This document shows, piece after piece, positions 8,801 to 17,069 of a stretch of 52,500 bases of DNA. The stretch spans positions 87,501 to 140,000 of the forward strand of contig CAJNDS010002337.1 of the NCBI GenBank assembly GCA_905221605.1, in the 5' to 3' direction. Source of the DNA: Symbiodinium natans (lineage: Eukaryota > Sar > Dinophyceae > Suessiales > Symbiodiniaceae). Position numbers and translations under genes: made by a program. The notes under the pieces were generated by a model. That model was given only the letters and a program-made list of their open reading frames with translations. It did no database searches and was not told the origin of the DNA. Within the stretch, counting starts at the first letter, position 1, and every line of letters starts with the position of its first letter.

Positions 8801-11800
8801 GGTGAAGGTTGGCCAGAAGGGGGGTCAACTGATCCAAAGAATAGCCAAGAAGCTGATGATGAGGACGGGAACATCGGTGACCCTCCCACAGAGGAAGGTA
8901 CAGTGGATGAGGCACAGCAGGAGCGGGAGGATTTAGCCTTCCGGGCCAAGTACAATTTTGGCAAAGGTGCATCAAAGGGTGAGCCTACGTCAGGTGAGCC
9001 AAAAGGTCGGCTGTGTCTGTATTACAATCAAGGTGGTTGTAAATATGGGACTGCATGCAGGTACCTTCACAACGATGATGTAGCATTGGAAGGGACTTGG
9101 GAGCCCGGCAAAGCTTGGGACAATGCTTCCAGGAAGTCACTAAGGGACGCAGGGTTCCACCATTGCTGTTTCGATTATTACCTCAGAGGACGTTGCCGGA
9201 AAGGGTTAAATTTCTGCAAGTACTCCCATGACGAGATGTCAGAGGAGCGGCTGTCGCTCCTGAAACACTTGGTACAGGTGGCCAATCAGGTCCGGTTTGA
9301 AAAAGAGAGAGGATGGGAGCTTACGGATAGAAGCACTTTTCAGCCACCTGCGAGTGGGGGAGCTGAATCTTCCTCATCCTCGGCACCAAAAGCGCTGCAA
9401 ATGACCAATGTGTCACAAAAAGATGGTGAAAAAGGTATTCTGGATGAAGTAGAAGCTGATGAGCAAAAGAATTCGGTGGCTGCATCCACTAGTACTCAGC
9501 TTCACAATCCGGAGGAGCCGATTGAAAATTGGATGGCTCGCAACGCACACCTGTGGGTGTATACCCCTCATGTAAGTGAGGTGATGATTACGCTTGGTGT
9601 GACCAATGTGTCGGACTTGCAAGAGTTCATCTTTGTGGAAGATTTGGTTGACAAAGGGATCAACAAAGTGACCGCATGCAAAATTCTGCAATTGGTGGGT
9701 GAGGTCCGATATCGACCGGGAGGACCGGAAAAGGCAGTTCCTTCTGATGCATCTGTACGGGTACAACAATCTTCTGGGAACAAAGGGACTGGAAGAGCGG
9801 CGGTGCGAACCCTCACTCAGGTGCGTGAAGCTGAAGACTCCGGTGCAAAAACTATGCCGAGAGGCTCCTATCGGGAGCTTTTTGATAAGGTCAGGTACCG
9901 TGATGGTTGGACGCTTGCGCAGAGGTCTCCGTTGTGCGTACAGAAGCTGCGGTTGGTGGGAGTTGGAATGCCGCCGGTGAATCCACCAACGAAAAAGTAT
10001 CGGTCAAGATCAAACCCTGTAAGAAGGGGAAGGCCCTTGCTGGACAAAAAACAGGTGCGACAGGTGCCACGATCTCGGTCACAACGACGAGTGCAACTGG
10101 CGGAAGTGGTGGAAAAACCGAAGCCACTGGAGCCGGTGAAACCTCGTGGTGGTTTGTCGTATCCATTCAGCAGAGCGTGGGCAGATGTGGTGGATGATGA
10201 TGACCAGGCGGAGGCTTTGGTCTCGTATGCCGCTTCCTCAAGCGATTCAAGCGAGGAGGAGACCAATGCGGTACAACGCCTGAAGGAACTCTTTTTGCAA
10301 GAAAGGGATTCGTGGAGAACTGCGAGTCGTGGCAATGTTCCACAAAGTGGTTCTTCAGGCTCCAATGCTGGGCCGAAAAAATCGGTTCACCTTGGCGAAG
10401 GGCGCGACAAAGCGTCGCGGGGGGAGACCCGCCAAGAAGTGACTTCTCAAGTTTTTTCGCTACCACAACCTTCTCGTCGAGCTGAACGGTCTCAAAAAAG
10501 AACAAGGGATGGTTCAGTTATGGTTGGTTCGCTGGCGGTGGGCTCCACGGATGAGGTTTTACCTGGGCAAGGTGCTGCTGGACAGGTGAATGTCTCTGAA
10601 AGCGCTCAAGTTCTTCCTGGGCATGAAGTGGCTGGACAGGAGACGGCGCCGGAAGGAGCAGTACAGATTTCTGGCGAGGAGACCGACCAAAAAGAAGGAG
10701 AAGGCGGGAGCAATGATCTCCGTGGTAATGATGCGAAGATGTTGGATGGTGGTCCGGTGAGGAGTGACCTTCAGCAATTGCTGGTGAAAGGCCTTCTGAC
10801 TCGAATTTATTGGAAGGTTGCAGTTGGCAAGTTGCCAATGGGGCAAAGAGATTGCCAAAAAGGGTCCAATAAGATGGATCGAAATTTGGTTATTAGCATG
10901 TCATCCGAGGGTGCAAGCGAACAGGATGAGAACCTGGCACTGGAGGACGATGCTGATCAGTCAATGGGAGACGGTGCAATGGTTATGGTGTATGATCCAG
11001 GAACGCTGATCCAGTCGCCAACAACTGATTGGGTTATGCGTCGCGGTCTGACCGATCGTACCGTCTGGCCAGCAATGGCGCACCTGGCACAGAGGATATG
11101 TGCTGAAATGGTTCAAGTGGATGAAATGAATGCCCAGCTAGGGACTGGAACACTCCTTTTTCAAAGGAGAGATCAAGGACATTATACTGACCTGCATCAT
11201 TCGTTCCATGACAACCCGTGCTTGCCGGCGGTGGGGAATTACCCTCTTTCGGTGATGGGTACCTTGTTGTCTCCTGGTCTGGAAGGGGAATTCAAGAATA
11301 CGGACAAGTTTGGTACTGCTATGGAGGCAATTGCCTATGATTGGAGCCGCAGTCCAGGCATGGAAGTTCATATTGAACTTATGGCGAGGGTAGCCAAAAT
11401 GGTTCACCCATTCCTGAATCTGGGAGCACAAGGGTCGGTGATGGTTTCAGAATTTCTCTGGCAGCGCGGGAGGGCTCGGTTGATGGAGTTTCTTCAAGCG
11501 GCGACTTGTGCGGACCAATTGGAGGCTCTCTGGAGAAGGATGGACGACGATGCGGATGAGGAGGTGGATCCTTCGACAGCGATGCTGGAAGTTCTTGGAC
11601 TAGAGGATGCGGTGCTTGATCAAGGGAACAATGAATCCCTTATTCCCATTGAAGATGCTGGAGGTGAGACAAGCGGTGACACTGGAGGGAAGGGCAAAGC
11701 GCCAGAAGTTTCTCCGGAAGAGGAGAAATCCAGTGGGTCATCCAGACTGGCGGACACAAGGATTTTCTTGTGGTCAGTGTACTCCCGCGTGGCTTCGAAT

Positions 11801-12583
11801 TTCTCTATGCAGGACCGCACTACTGGTAAGATCTTTGACAGCACCAAAGGATATCCTGGTGAAGGACCAAACAATGATGACAATCCTTCCTCTAAGGGGA
11901 ACTTTCCCTGGATTTCAGAAGACTACCTTGACGAAGTGGTGTCAAAAAAGATGGAAAGGTCTTCAGAGATGGATGGGTTTGTTCCGGGAAGTGAGGGATC
12001 ATTGGAAAAGGTAGAGGTGAATGTCACTGCCTCTAAAATTCTTATGGCTCTTTGGAAGAAGGGACATAGAGTTGGGTTTAGAAGGTTGCGTCGTTTGAAT
12101 GCATCTGGATGCAAGGTTGGAGCAATGAAACGTCCAATCAAAAGGGTGCAGAAGATTGGCGCTAGGAAGGCCTTCATGAAGATGTTCAATGTTTTTGGAT
12201 CGTCTCAGCATGGCTCAGGAGTTGGCGGAAAACCGATCATGAAGGTGGTAGGACCAAGGCCAGGTTTTCCAGCTGTACTCCAAGCACCAAATACTGATAG
12301 CACGTCGGGTGAAGGGAGCAGTCCCCAGGTACATGGCAATGTTCATGTAGAGCACAGTCGCCCTATGGACCGGTATGAGGCAGAGCGCTTGGAGAAGAGG
12401 AAGAAGGGTTTCTGCTATTGGTTTGGCAAAGGGAAAGATCGCTGCAAATTTGGTGACGACTGCAAATTCATCCATTCCGAAGATGATGTGGTGCTACATT
12501 CATATTGGTGCAAGTACTATGTGGCAGGGAGAGATGTTTCGCTGGAAAGGATTGTGGGTTCTCGCATGATGCAACTGGTGTGA
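5819..12583 (+). CDS. Giant WW / S1-like / SAM-like / CCCH zinc-finger protein of the LTR element
   Basis: 2254 residues from the ATG at 5819, the first ATG after the primer site (the frame is open back into the LTR). Visible domains: WW-like (W224 and W246 with a YYYC core and P249); S1-like RNA-binding beta barrel about 665-727 with a Trp-rich patch after it; CCCH fingers at C973-H991 and C1066-H1084 (CX7CX5CX3H), C1117-H1137 (CX8CX6CX3H) and C2199-H2219 (CX9CX5CX3H); SAM-like helical segment about 1238-1295; basic Arg/Lys tracts near 1400. Acidic low-complexity linkers dominate. An RNA-binding, gag-like role is inferred; no protease or polymerase is visible. The final finger (C2231) is broken by the stop at 12581-12583 and continues in the next frame. 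Confidence 0.8.
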   Translation: MPSPKRWLQLASDGGQDGGAGNGAAESLGERSVLEEVIPDAEVHLEEALVAESPNAGMNPNRDMVSNAEAEGRAVSVPPKPGEKRNWDATGGIDREMEVTVLRVLHKHGYQPSSSTSGRMVDQESQTDLIGEVLQATRRPLNKIKKGPSSSSQGGGSGHKQKGADGFEAAPAAEYAMGEEEILQMEAERLRQLSEEEDEMRQVSERDGFRKDEHLIQACDGTMWELHLHEDGRQYYYCLDTHETKWTLPVVGEKVKSDEVVGSPLGNELEMEAALDSSSSTPKTESTRAFQGSVNSLGEKDFSSTIRDSGPRADGDAPTPGSPDEEGIPGNQANIAGAQHLDREETEALSEGGAAMELVDPEEKMPNEVIGTVSAAEERVVDVVPVVQEGGPGDSEDGEKKLCVTTEEVSSFGAKNSAIQGEKEASGIAGDTDDLKNEAWSANDARVDAPDITWSAKEARVEVHVVVRSTGDCNNGAQVSAAADDGGSQVDALVQPEVSSEERNDKGYTGANEAAVVNDGGNSPLEAMEPKEPAVEESVPAVDDRLNCPAVEEDLPAAEGETKDSNDGSTPMKGEALPSGSSPEVDTERTTADEAKPLAEKKGGPEIQEHKKDELVGLVEQDEQCDPKVKTKDAPGADDTEMVSEERVKKVPRAGALESPGPHCYQEGDEIMGLVRCINGYGAFLDHGDMNVLIPAEGNNAYQFKFGDTVNGTVKRVEDDGTIILDTFLVLEEDVEDSSSTLRKWKPSGWSTWWTDSWYAGQWYQDSNGQWDWKQEEEQSDEELVVQELSSEERKERQLYGEKIYKALLENGNEEEAYVGKITGMLLGRPMEDLQECVADQAFLNAEARRAYGILQDDGWKPDGTESTGLGKLTTFSRKQYHNALFELACRKRRFSRPVVGEAVATVLNQGEDEFWNALWLDTKLFLQELDGAVQSMSKRENKPMEAYMDPDQYKKAYMTPKTVLSPGYSKLCRFFNKGRCRNGDGCPYEHRRYGEGWPEGGSTDPKNSQEADDEDGNIGDPPTEEGTVDEAQQEREDLAFRAKYNFGKGASKGEPTSGEPKGRLCLYYNQGGCKYGTACRYLHNDDVALEGTWEPGKAWDNASRKSLRDAGFHHCCFDYYLRGRCRKGLNFCKYSHDEMSEERLSLLKHLVQVANQVRFEKERGWELTDRSTFQPPASGGAESSSSSAPKALQMTNVSQKDGEKGILDEVEADEQKNSVAASTSTQLHNPEEPIENWMARNAHLWVYTPHVSEVMITLGVTNVSDLQEFIFVEDLVDKGINKVTACKILQLVGEVRYRPGGPEKAVPSDASVRVQQSSGNKGTGRAAVRTLTQVREAEDSGAKTMPRGSYRELFDKVRYRDGWTLAQRSPLCVQKLRLVGVGMPPVNPPTKKYRSRSNPVRRGRPLLDKKQVRQVPRSRSQRRVQLAEVVEKPKPLEPVKPRGGLSYPFSRAWADVVDDDDQAEALVSYAASSSDSSEEETNAVQRLKELFLQERDSWRTASRGNVPQSGSSGSNAGPKKSVHLGEGRDKASRGETRQEVTSQVFSLPQPSRRAERSQKRTRDGSVMVGSLAVGSTDEVLPGQGAAGQVNVSESAQVLPGHEVAGQETAPEGAVQISGEETDQKEGEGGSNDLRGNDAKMLDGGPVRSDLQQLLVKGLLTRIYWKVAVGKLPMGQRDCQKGSNKMDRNLVISMSSEGASEQDENLALEDDADQSMGDGAMVMVYDPGTLIQSPTTDWVMRRGLTDRTVWPAMAHLAQRICAEMVQVDEMNAQLGTGTLLFQRRDQGHYTDLHHSFHDNPCLPAVGNYPLSVMGTLLSPGLEGEFKNTDKFGTAMEAIAYDWSRSPGMEVHIELMARVAKMVHPFLNLGAQGSVMVSEFLWQRGRARLMEFLQAATCADQLEALWRRMDDDADEEVDPSTAMLEVLGLEDAVLDQGNNESLIPIEDAGGETSGDTGGKGKAPEVSPEEEKSSGSSRLADTRIFLWSVYSRVASNFSMQDRTTGKIFDSTKGYPGEGPNNDDNPSSKGNFPWISEDYLDEVVSKKMERSSEMDGFVPGSEGSLEKVEVNVTASKILMALWKKGHRVGFRRLRRLNASGCKVGAMKRPIKRVQKIGARKAFMKMFNVFGSSQHGSGVGGKPIMKVVGPRPGFPAVLQAPNTDSTSGEGSSPQVHGNVHVEHSRPMDRYEAERLEKRKKGFCYWFGKGKDRCKFGDDCKFIHSEDDVVLHSYWCKYYVAGRDVSLERIVGSRMMQLV

Positions 12584-13650
12584 GGTGCGTCCAGTTTGCT
12601 CGGTCTGGGAAGTGTCGATTTGGTGACAGGTGTGTCTTCGAGCATGGTGTTCCGTTGGAAAAACAGAGGCCAAGGTCTCCAAGGACGCCCCTAAGGGATG
12701 GTCCAAGGAGAAAGTCTGGTGCAAATGGTGGAGAAAAGGAGATCCCTCCTGAACAGTTCGATGATGATGAGGAGGATTTTATGGTTTATGACGAAGAGAC
12801 CAAGATGACGGAACTGTTGATGGAGGCGATTTCATTTCTCTCCGGTGGCAAGCCAGATTTGGCTCGAGCAGAGGCGGACCCATTGTTCAAACTCCTGAAG
12901 TTCACTGGAGATGCTGACCAAATGGATCAAGTATGGGTTTCGTGGACCACTGAAATGTTGTCAGTGCTGGAACTTCTCGAAGTAGTGAAGTCGTATGATG
13001 TTTCGCTCGCGGAGGTGGAAGAATGGGTCAATGACCTGAGGATATGGTATGAGCGAGCCAATTTGGGAGAAGAAAAGGATCCCAAAAAAGGGAAAAAGAG
13101 GTCCCTAGAAGGGGAGTCCAGCAAAGATATTCCTGCCGAAAAAGAAGTGGTTGAGACTTCGGAGACGGAGGTTGCCGTTGAGGAGGAGAAGAAAAAGGTA
13201 AAAAAGAAGAGGAAAGCTGCAGCTATCGAAGATCCTTACACTCTCATGGTTCCAAAGCCGAAGAAGATGCCGACGATCATTGAGAAGGGTGGATCAACAT
13301 CCAATGTGGTGGCTTCTGCAGTGGAAAAATCCTCGAAGACGCGCACAAAGTCAAATGTCGGTGGAAAGACAAAGAAGAAGGAGAAAAGTCAGAGTCCCAA
13401 AAAAGAAGAGGTGGTAATGGTGCAAGATCCTGAGGAAAAGGATCGTCCATCCGATGCGGAGGCACCAGGGTCTGCCAATGCGAATGAAGAGCTGGGTCAA
13501 TCTTGCCAGGCGATTGAGGACGCAAAGAGAGAAGGATTGGTATCCTCAATTCAAAGGGGCATACAGGATCCTATTCTTACGATTTCGGACCTGGAGTATA
13601 TTCTGCTGCAACTTCACCTCAAGATTGCCAACAATCGGAAAAAGAAGTGA
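12505..13650 (+). CDS. Downstream overlapping frame: CCCH fingers and Lys-rich tail
   Basis: Open from 12505 in the -1 frame relative to the upstream protein, overlapping it by about 79 bases, with no good ATG at its start. The first residues complete the CCCH finger begun upstream (Cys codon at 12535). A second finger, CX8CX5CX3H, begins at the Cys codon at 12586. Then follow an acidic segment, a predicted helical segment with several Trp, and Lys-rich nuclear-signal-like tracts. Expression by -1 frameshifting, or a recent 1-base indel, would give one continuous protein. No polymerase domain. Confidence 0.65.
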   Translation: MVQVLCGRERCFAGKDCGFSHDATGVRCVQFARSGKCRFGDRCVFEHGVPLEKQRPRSPRTPLRDGPRRKSGANGGEKEIPPEQFDDDEEDFMVYDEETKMTELLMEAISFLSGGKPDLARAEADPLFKLLKFTGDADQMDQVWVSWTTEMLSVLELLEVVKSYDVSLAEVEEWVNDLRIWYERANLGEEKDPKKGKKRSLEGESSKDIPAEKEVVETSETEVAVEEEKKKVKKKRKAAAIEDPYTLMVPKPKKMPTIIEKGGSTSNVVASAVEKSSKTRTKSNVGGKTKKKEKSQSPKKEEVVMVQDPEEKDRPSDAEAPGSANANEELGQSCQAIEDAKREGLVSSIQRGIQDPILTISDLEYILLQLHLKIANNRKKK

Positions 13651-14009
13651 TTGGATGGTATGGATGAAGGGATGGTTTTTCTCTTTCTGGAGACCGGTGC
13701 GCTGGAACAGCCAATGTGCTGACAATGTGGTGGTTACTATTAAGGGTATGGAAATCCCTGATAGTAGGAGTCAGTAGCTTTTCGCGTAGCGAAGACCACG
13801 GTTTGTGGTGAAGAAGGCCAAGGAGTCTTCAGTGATGAGAGGATCAAGGTGAAAAAAGATTCTCTATGGGTAGTAGGTTAGCCAATGTGCTATAATTCCG
13901 TCCTGGAAGACGTTAAACCACAATTTGCATTTCAAGCAGCTGGCTGCTGCCGTAATGGCAGTTTTTGGCCAAAAGATCTGCATCTCCAATGTGTCCTAGG
14001 AAATCCTAG
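13651..14009 (+). other. 3' untranslated part of LTR element
   Basis: No supported ORF. Contains TTCGCGTAGCGAA (small hairpin near 13779) and TTTTTGGCCAAAAG (about 13962-13975), a palindrome preceded by CCGTAATGGCAG. That combined stretch also loosely resembles a spliced-leader sequence. Confidence 0.6.
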
Positions 14010-14020
14010 GACAGGGGGAG
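14010..14020 (+). promoter_or_regulatory. polypurine tract
   Basis: GACAGGGGGAG abuts the right LTR, the expected position for the plus-strand primer of an LTR element. Confidence 0.7.
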
Positions 14021-14307
14021 TGCGGAGCTGCAATTGGTATTGTAGAAAGGAGTTAGTGTTGGAAGTTGGAAGGGTTAATGAACCCGGTAATCGTATTTGG
14101 CTCAAGATGGGCTTGAACAGAAAGCCACAAGTTCAAAAAGTAGTGCCTGGGTTCTTAGGGTTTGGTAAGGGTGTGGATTCCTTCCCCCTTTCCTTCCCCC
14201 CTGGGTTGCTCTTATCCGTGTTCTTGGTTGTTTCTTGGTTCGATCTGGGAAATATAAGTTCAGGGCGATTAGGGGAGTTGATTTCCTTCCTTGGTTGTCC
14301 CCCCGTA
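14021..14307 (+). repeat. right LTR
   Basis: Same 287 bases as the left LTR by eye, followed by the TAGGG target duplication and telomere-like sequence. Confidence 0.9.
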
Positions 14308-14485
14308 TAGGGTTTAGGGTGATGTAGGGTTTGGGGTTTAGGGCTACAAGGGCCTTGGGGTTTATAGCGAGTTTAGGGTGTTGGGGTTACAGGCCGCAGG
14401 GTTCAGGGTTTAGGCCGTCGGGCATGCTTTGGTACTCCAGAAAAGTCGCAAGCTTGGGGTTTATGGTTTAGGGTTTAGGGTACCC
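14308..14485. repeat. degenerate TTTAGGG stretch
   Basis: Loose telomere-like G-rich words after the retroelement, interspersed with unique sequence. Confidence 0.6.
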
Positions 14486-14756
14486 TGTTTAGAGGGATCA
14501 CTCAAAATGGACCCGGATTCGTCGACAATCCCAAGTACGTATATGCTTGATTCATGTACAGGCTCTCTCACCCCGATGGTACTCGTACTTGTGCACGGTG
14601 CTACTCATGGTGTTCAGGCTTCAGGTCTTTGCTACTCGGTAGCCAAGCTTGGCTGGTGTTGATCTGGAGATGGTTGGAAATTTCTTCGGGTCCTAATCCC
14701 TACAGGCCCTATCTAGCCCTACGTAATAATAGCACATAGGGATTGAGCCCTCAAAT
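14486..14756. other. unique sequence, no gene supported
   Basis: Non-repetitive. Short open frames exist in two phases but neither has splice-like borders or a recognisable domain. Confidence 0.4.
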
Positions 14757-14912
14757 CCACCCTAAACCCTAAAACCTAAACCCTAAACCCTAACCCTAAA
14801 CCGCAAACCCTAAACCCTAAACCCTAAACCCTAAACCCTAAACCCTAAACCCTAAACCCTAAACCCTAAACCCTAAACCCTAAACCCTAAACCCTAAACC
14901 CTAAACCTTAAG
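14757..14912. repeat. CCCTAAA array
   Basis: About twenty units, nearly perfect in the second half. Confidence 0.95.
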
Positions 14913-14957
14913 TACACCCTGATCAAAGCCGAGCTCTTCTCTCTACCCACGTGGCAG

Positions 14958-15024
14958 CCAATCCAAGGGCGGAAACGCTGAAGCTGCCATCCGCACAGGC
15001 TCCCAGACTGCAAAGCCCGCCTAA
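14958..15024 (+). CDS. exon-like island, possible terminal exon
   Basis: ACGTGGCAG precedes. Frame from 14959 (QSKGGNAEAAIRTGSQTAKP plus A) ends TAA at 15022-15024. Another frame is also open, so phase is uncertain. Confidence 0.35.
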
Positions 15025-15093
15025 CCCCAAACCCTAAACCCTAAACCCTAAACCTTAAACCCTAAACCCTAAACCCTAAGCCCTAAACCCGTC
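15025..15093. repeat. CCCTAAA array
   Basis: About nine C-rich telomere-type units with one CCTTAAA and one CCCTAAG variant. Confidence 0.9.
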
Positions 15094-15161
15094 GGAGATT
15101 GCCTGGGGCCCGCACCACTCGAACTAAGATGTGGACCCTTGGACCCAGGCCTGTGGCGCGT

Positions 15162-15343
15162 AGGGTTCAGGGGTTCACAGTTCACGGTTCGGGGTTCAGG
15201 GTTTAGGGTTTAGGGTTTAGGGTTTAGGGCTAGGGTTTAGGGTTTAGGGTTTAGGGTTTAGGGTTTAGGGTTTAGGGTTTAGGGTTTAGGGTTTAGGGTT
15301 TAGGGTTTAGGGTTTAGGGTTTAGGGTTTAGGGTTTAGGGCTT
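15162..15343. repeat. TTTAGGG array
   Basis: About twenty-four G-rich units, preceded by TTCAGGG/TTCACGG degenerate units. Confidence 0.95.
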
Positions 15344-15376
15344 CTGGCAAACTCTAGAACTTGAACCTGACTGCAG

Positions 15377-15451
15377 GTTAGCAAGGTGCAGCCCAAGGAG
15401 GGCCTCTGGAAGGAGGTGGACGCCAAGCTCGCCAACGAGGCTTTACTAATG
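15377..15451 (+). CDS. exon-like island
   Basis: GACTGCAG precedes. Reading from 15377: VSKVQPKEGLWKEVDAKLAN followed by EALLM. Codon-rich G/C third positions and amphipathic composition make this one of the most convincing exon islands. It ends at GGGGTTTAGGG. Gene unknown. Confidence 0.5.
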
Positions 15452-15613
15452 GGGTTTAGGGTTTAGGGTTTGGGTTTAGGGGTTTGGGGTTTGGGTTTGG
15501 GGTTTGGGGCCTTGGGGGGGGGGGGGGGGGGGGGGGTGGCGGAGGGGGGAGGATTTAGGGTTTAGGGTTTAGGGTTTTGGGGTTTAGGGTTTGGGGTTTA
15601 GGGTTTAGGGATA
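15450..15613. repeat. TTTAGGG/TTTGGGG array with G homopolymer
   Basis: Variant G-rich units interrupted by a G run of about 29 bases near 15508-15536. Confidence 0.85.
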
Positions 15614-15741
15614 GGGTTCCTTGCTTAACCCCTGAAGATTCAACGTTCCAGGACCCTCCAATCTTACGAACTTTCGTTTGTGAGCTCTTCAGAACTCGGG
15701 TTTAGGAACCCGAAACCTGAAACCCTAAACCTTAAACCCTG

Positions 15742-16127
15742 GAATCCTATGAGGCTTCCGATGAAGCGTACGACGTGGCGATGGCTGCTTTGGCAAAGGC
15801 TCAACAGGCGTACTGCCATGTTTATCGAAGTACTTTTTTCAGGTTTGGTCCTGTTTCCCCACACCGCGCACCATTCCTGTTGATGACAGTGCTGATCCAT
15901 GCTGGAGTTGCGCATGTGTATCAAGGTTGAAAGCTAAATTTCCATCTGCGTCTCTCAACTTTTGCGCCGGCAAGCCTTGTGCAACTAAGAAAATTCTTCG
16001 GTCCGCTCTTGCACGCGCGGCCGCACAGCCATTTCTCATGCTCTTCAACAAGCTGAGCCCTTGGCTCGCCTCAGAACCACAAACGCACGTCAGCTTATCC
16101 CACAGAGCCGCCCTTCGAGGGATTTAG
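15742..16127 (+). CDS. Longer exon-like island, one or two exons
   Basis: From 15742 the frame ESYEASDEAYDVAMAALAKA is open to TGA at 15928-15930. A second frame, open from TTTTTTCAG|GTTTGG (15843), continues to TAG at 16125-16127 and includes CAGKPCATKKILRSALARAA. A very short intron between them, or one false frame, would explain the overlap. Both compositions look coding. Product not recognised. Confidence 0.45.
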
Positions 16128-16149
16128 GGTTTAGGGTTTAGGGTTTAGG

Positions 16150-16260
16150 GATCCTCCGGGCCATGGCGCCCGCAAAGCAGCGGAGCCGACCGCAGCCCCT
16201 CCGGCTGGCAGGGACCTGAAATCGGCCCCGTGTATGTACCCAGAGAGCCCCAAACCCTAA
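16150..16260 (+). CDS. exon-like island, stop supplied by telomeric unit
   Basis: Frame from 16150 (DPPGHGARKAAEPTAAPPAG) is open for 36 codons and ends PESPKP then TAA contributed by CCCTAA. The island at 511-595 ends with the same PESPKP-stop, probably because the same border sequence recurs. Confidence 0.35.
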   Translation, partial: DPPGHGARKAAEPTAAPPAGRDLKSAPCMYPESPKP

Positions 16261-16333
16261 ACCCTAAACCCTAAGCCCTAAACCCTAAACCCTAAACCCT
16301 AAACCCTAAACCCTAAACCCTAAACCCTAAACC
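16252..16333. repeat. CCCTAAA array
   Basis: About eleven units with one CCCTAAG. Confidence 0.9.
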
Positions 16334-16603
16334 CTCCTCAACTAAGGAATGCACCTTAGACTATATCGGGATGCTTAGTTTTTTGGGCACATCTGCAATC
16401 AGCCTCACGAGCCTCCTGCTAAGTCAACAAGTACCAGTCATCACTGGTCCAATCATGTAGACTATATCGGGATGCCTAGTATGATGTAAGGAATTTAAGG
16501 TACATTGCTTAGTTAAGAGTCGTTGGGCTTTTTGGGTAAATGGTAGATCCAACGCCTTGCAGCGGGCCTTGCAGTTGAACGGGCGTCACTGGCTTCAGCC
16601 TTC
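16334..16603. other. unique sequence with a duplicated motif
   Basis: TAGACTATATCGGGATGC occurs twice (near 16357 and 16458) with flanking AAGGAAT/TTAAGG words, perhaps a decayed inverted-repeat element. No gene seen. Confidence 0.4.
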
Positions 16604-16610
16604 AGCTTTC

Positions 16611-16815
16611 TTACTGTTGGTTAGTAGGGAATGAGGGAATGAGGTACCCTATAGAATCCCTTAAAGGGTATATAAAGGGCCCTATAGAATCCCTTAAAGG
16701 GTATATCGTAGGGCCCTATAAAATCCCTTAAAGGGTATATAATCGGGCCCTATATATTACCTTAAAGGGTATAAAATAGGGCCCTAACTCCCTCATTCCC
16801 TGCTAACCAACAGGA
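16611..16815. mobile_element. MITE-like element with internal tandem repeats
   Basis: Terminal inverted repeats of about 28 bp (TTACTGTTGGTTAGTAGGGA at left; TCCCTGCTAACCAACAGGA at right). Identical 7-bp AGCTTTC flanks at 16604-16610 and 16816-16822 make a good target duplication. The interior is four ~36-bp repeats containing CCCTTAAAGGGTATAT and GGGCCC. Non-coding, 205 bp. Confidence 0.8.
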
Positions 16816-16827
16816 AGCTTTCGGTTG

Positions 16828-16888
16828 TGGGTTTAGGGTTTAGGGTTTAGGGTTTAGGGTTTAGGGTTTAGGGTTTAGGGTTTAGGGG
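16828..16888. repeat. TTTAGGG array
   Basis: About eight G-rich units. Confidence 0.95.
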
Positions 16889-16975
16889 CAGCCTTGGGCC
16901 CTGCTTTGCGGGCAGGCCTTGGCGGTGGCCGGCACCATCCTTGCGCTGTCTGTGGGTGTTCCAGGCTTGCCCTAA
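16889..16975 (+). CDS. exon-like island with hydrophobic segment
   Basis: Frame from 16889 (QPWALLCGQALAVAGTILAL then SVGVPGLP) ends TAA at 16973-16975, the TAA coming from a CCCTAA unit. The hydrophobic stretch would be a transmembrane segment. Inferred only. Confidence 0.4.
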   Translation, partial: QPWALLCGQALAVAGTILALSVGVPGLP

Positions 16976-17028
16976 ACCCTAAGCTAAGCCCTAAACCCGA
17001 AACCCTAAACCCTAAACCTCTCTATCTC

Positions 17029-17054
17029 ATATATATATATATATATATATATAT
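17029..17054. repeat. (AT)n tract
   Basis: About thirteen AT dinucleotides. Confidence 0.95.
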
Positions 17055-17069
17055 TTAAACCCTATACAC

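Larger units (their letters stand above)
5466..14307 (+). mobile_element. Complete LTR retroelement without recognisable pol
   Basis: An 8842-bp element bounded by two direct 287-bp repeats (5466-5752 and 14021-14307) that appear identical base for base, so insertion is probably recent. TAGGG at 5461-5465 and 14308-14312 is a 5-bp target duplication inside a telomere repeat. Immediately inside the left LTR is a primer-binding-site-like sequence; a G-rich polypurine tract ends at 14020. The interior holds a 2254-codon frame and an overlapping ~370-codon frame. No YxDD reverse-transcriptase box, DDE/HHCC integrase or aspartic protease was recognised, so this resembles a large non-autonomous derivative that nevertheless keeps long ORFs. 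Confidence 0.88.

Noticed and set aside
5820-12580. Reverse transcriptase or aspartic protease within the giant ORF (WADVVDDDDQ, DTGGKGK, DSG words)
   Set aside because: Isolated short words without the surrounding conserved blocks of RT (YxDD context) or retroviral-type proteases.
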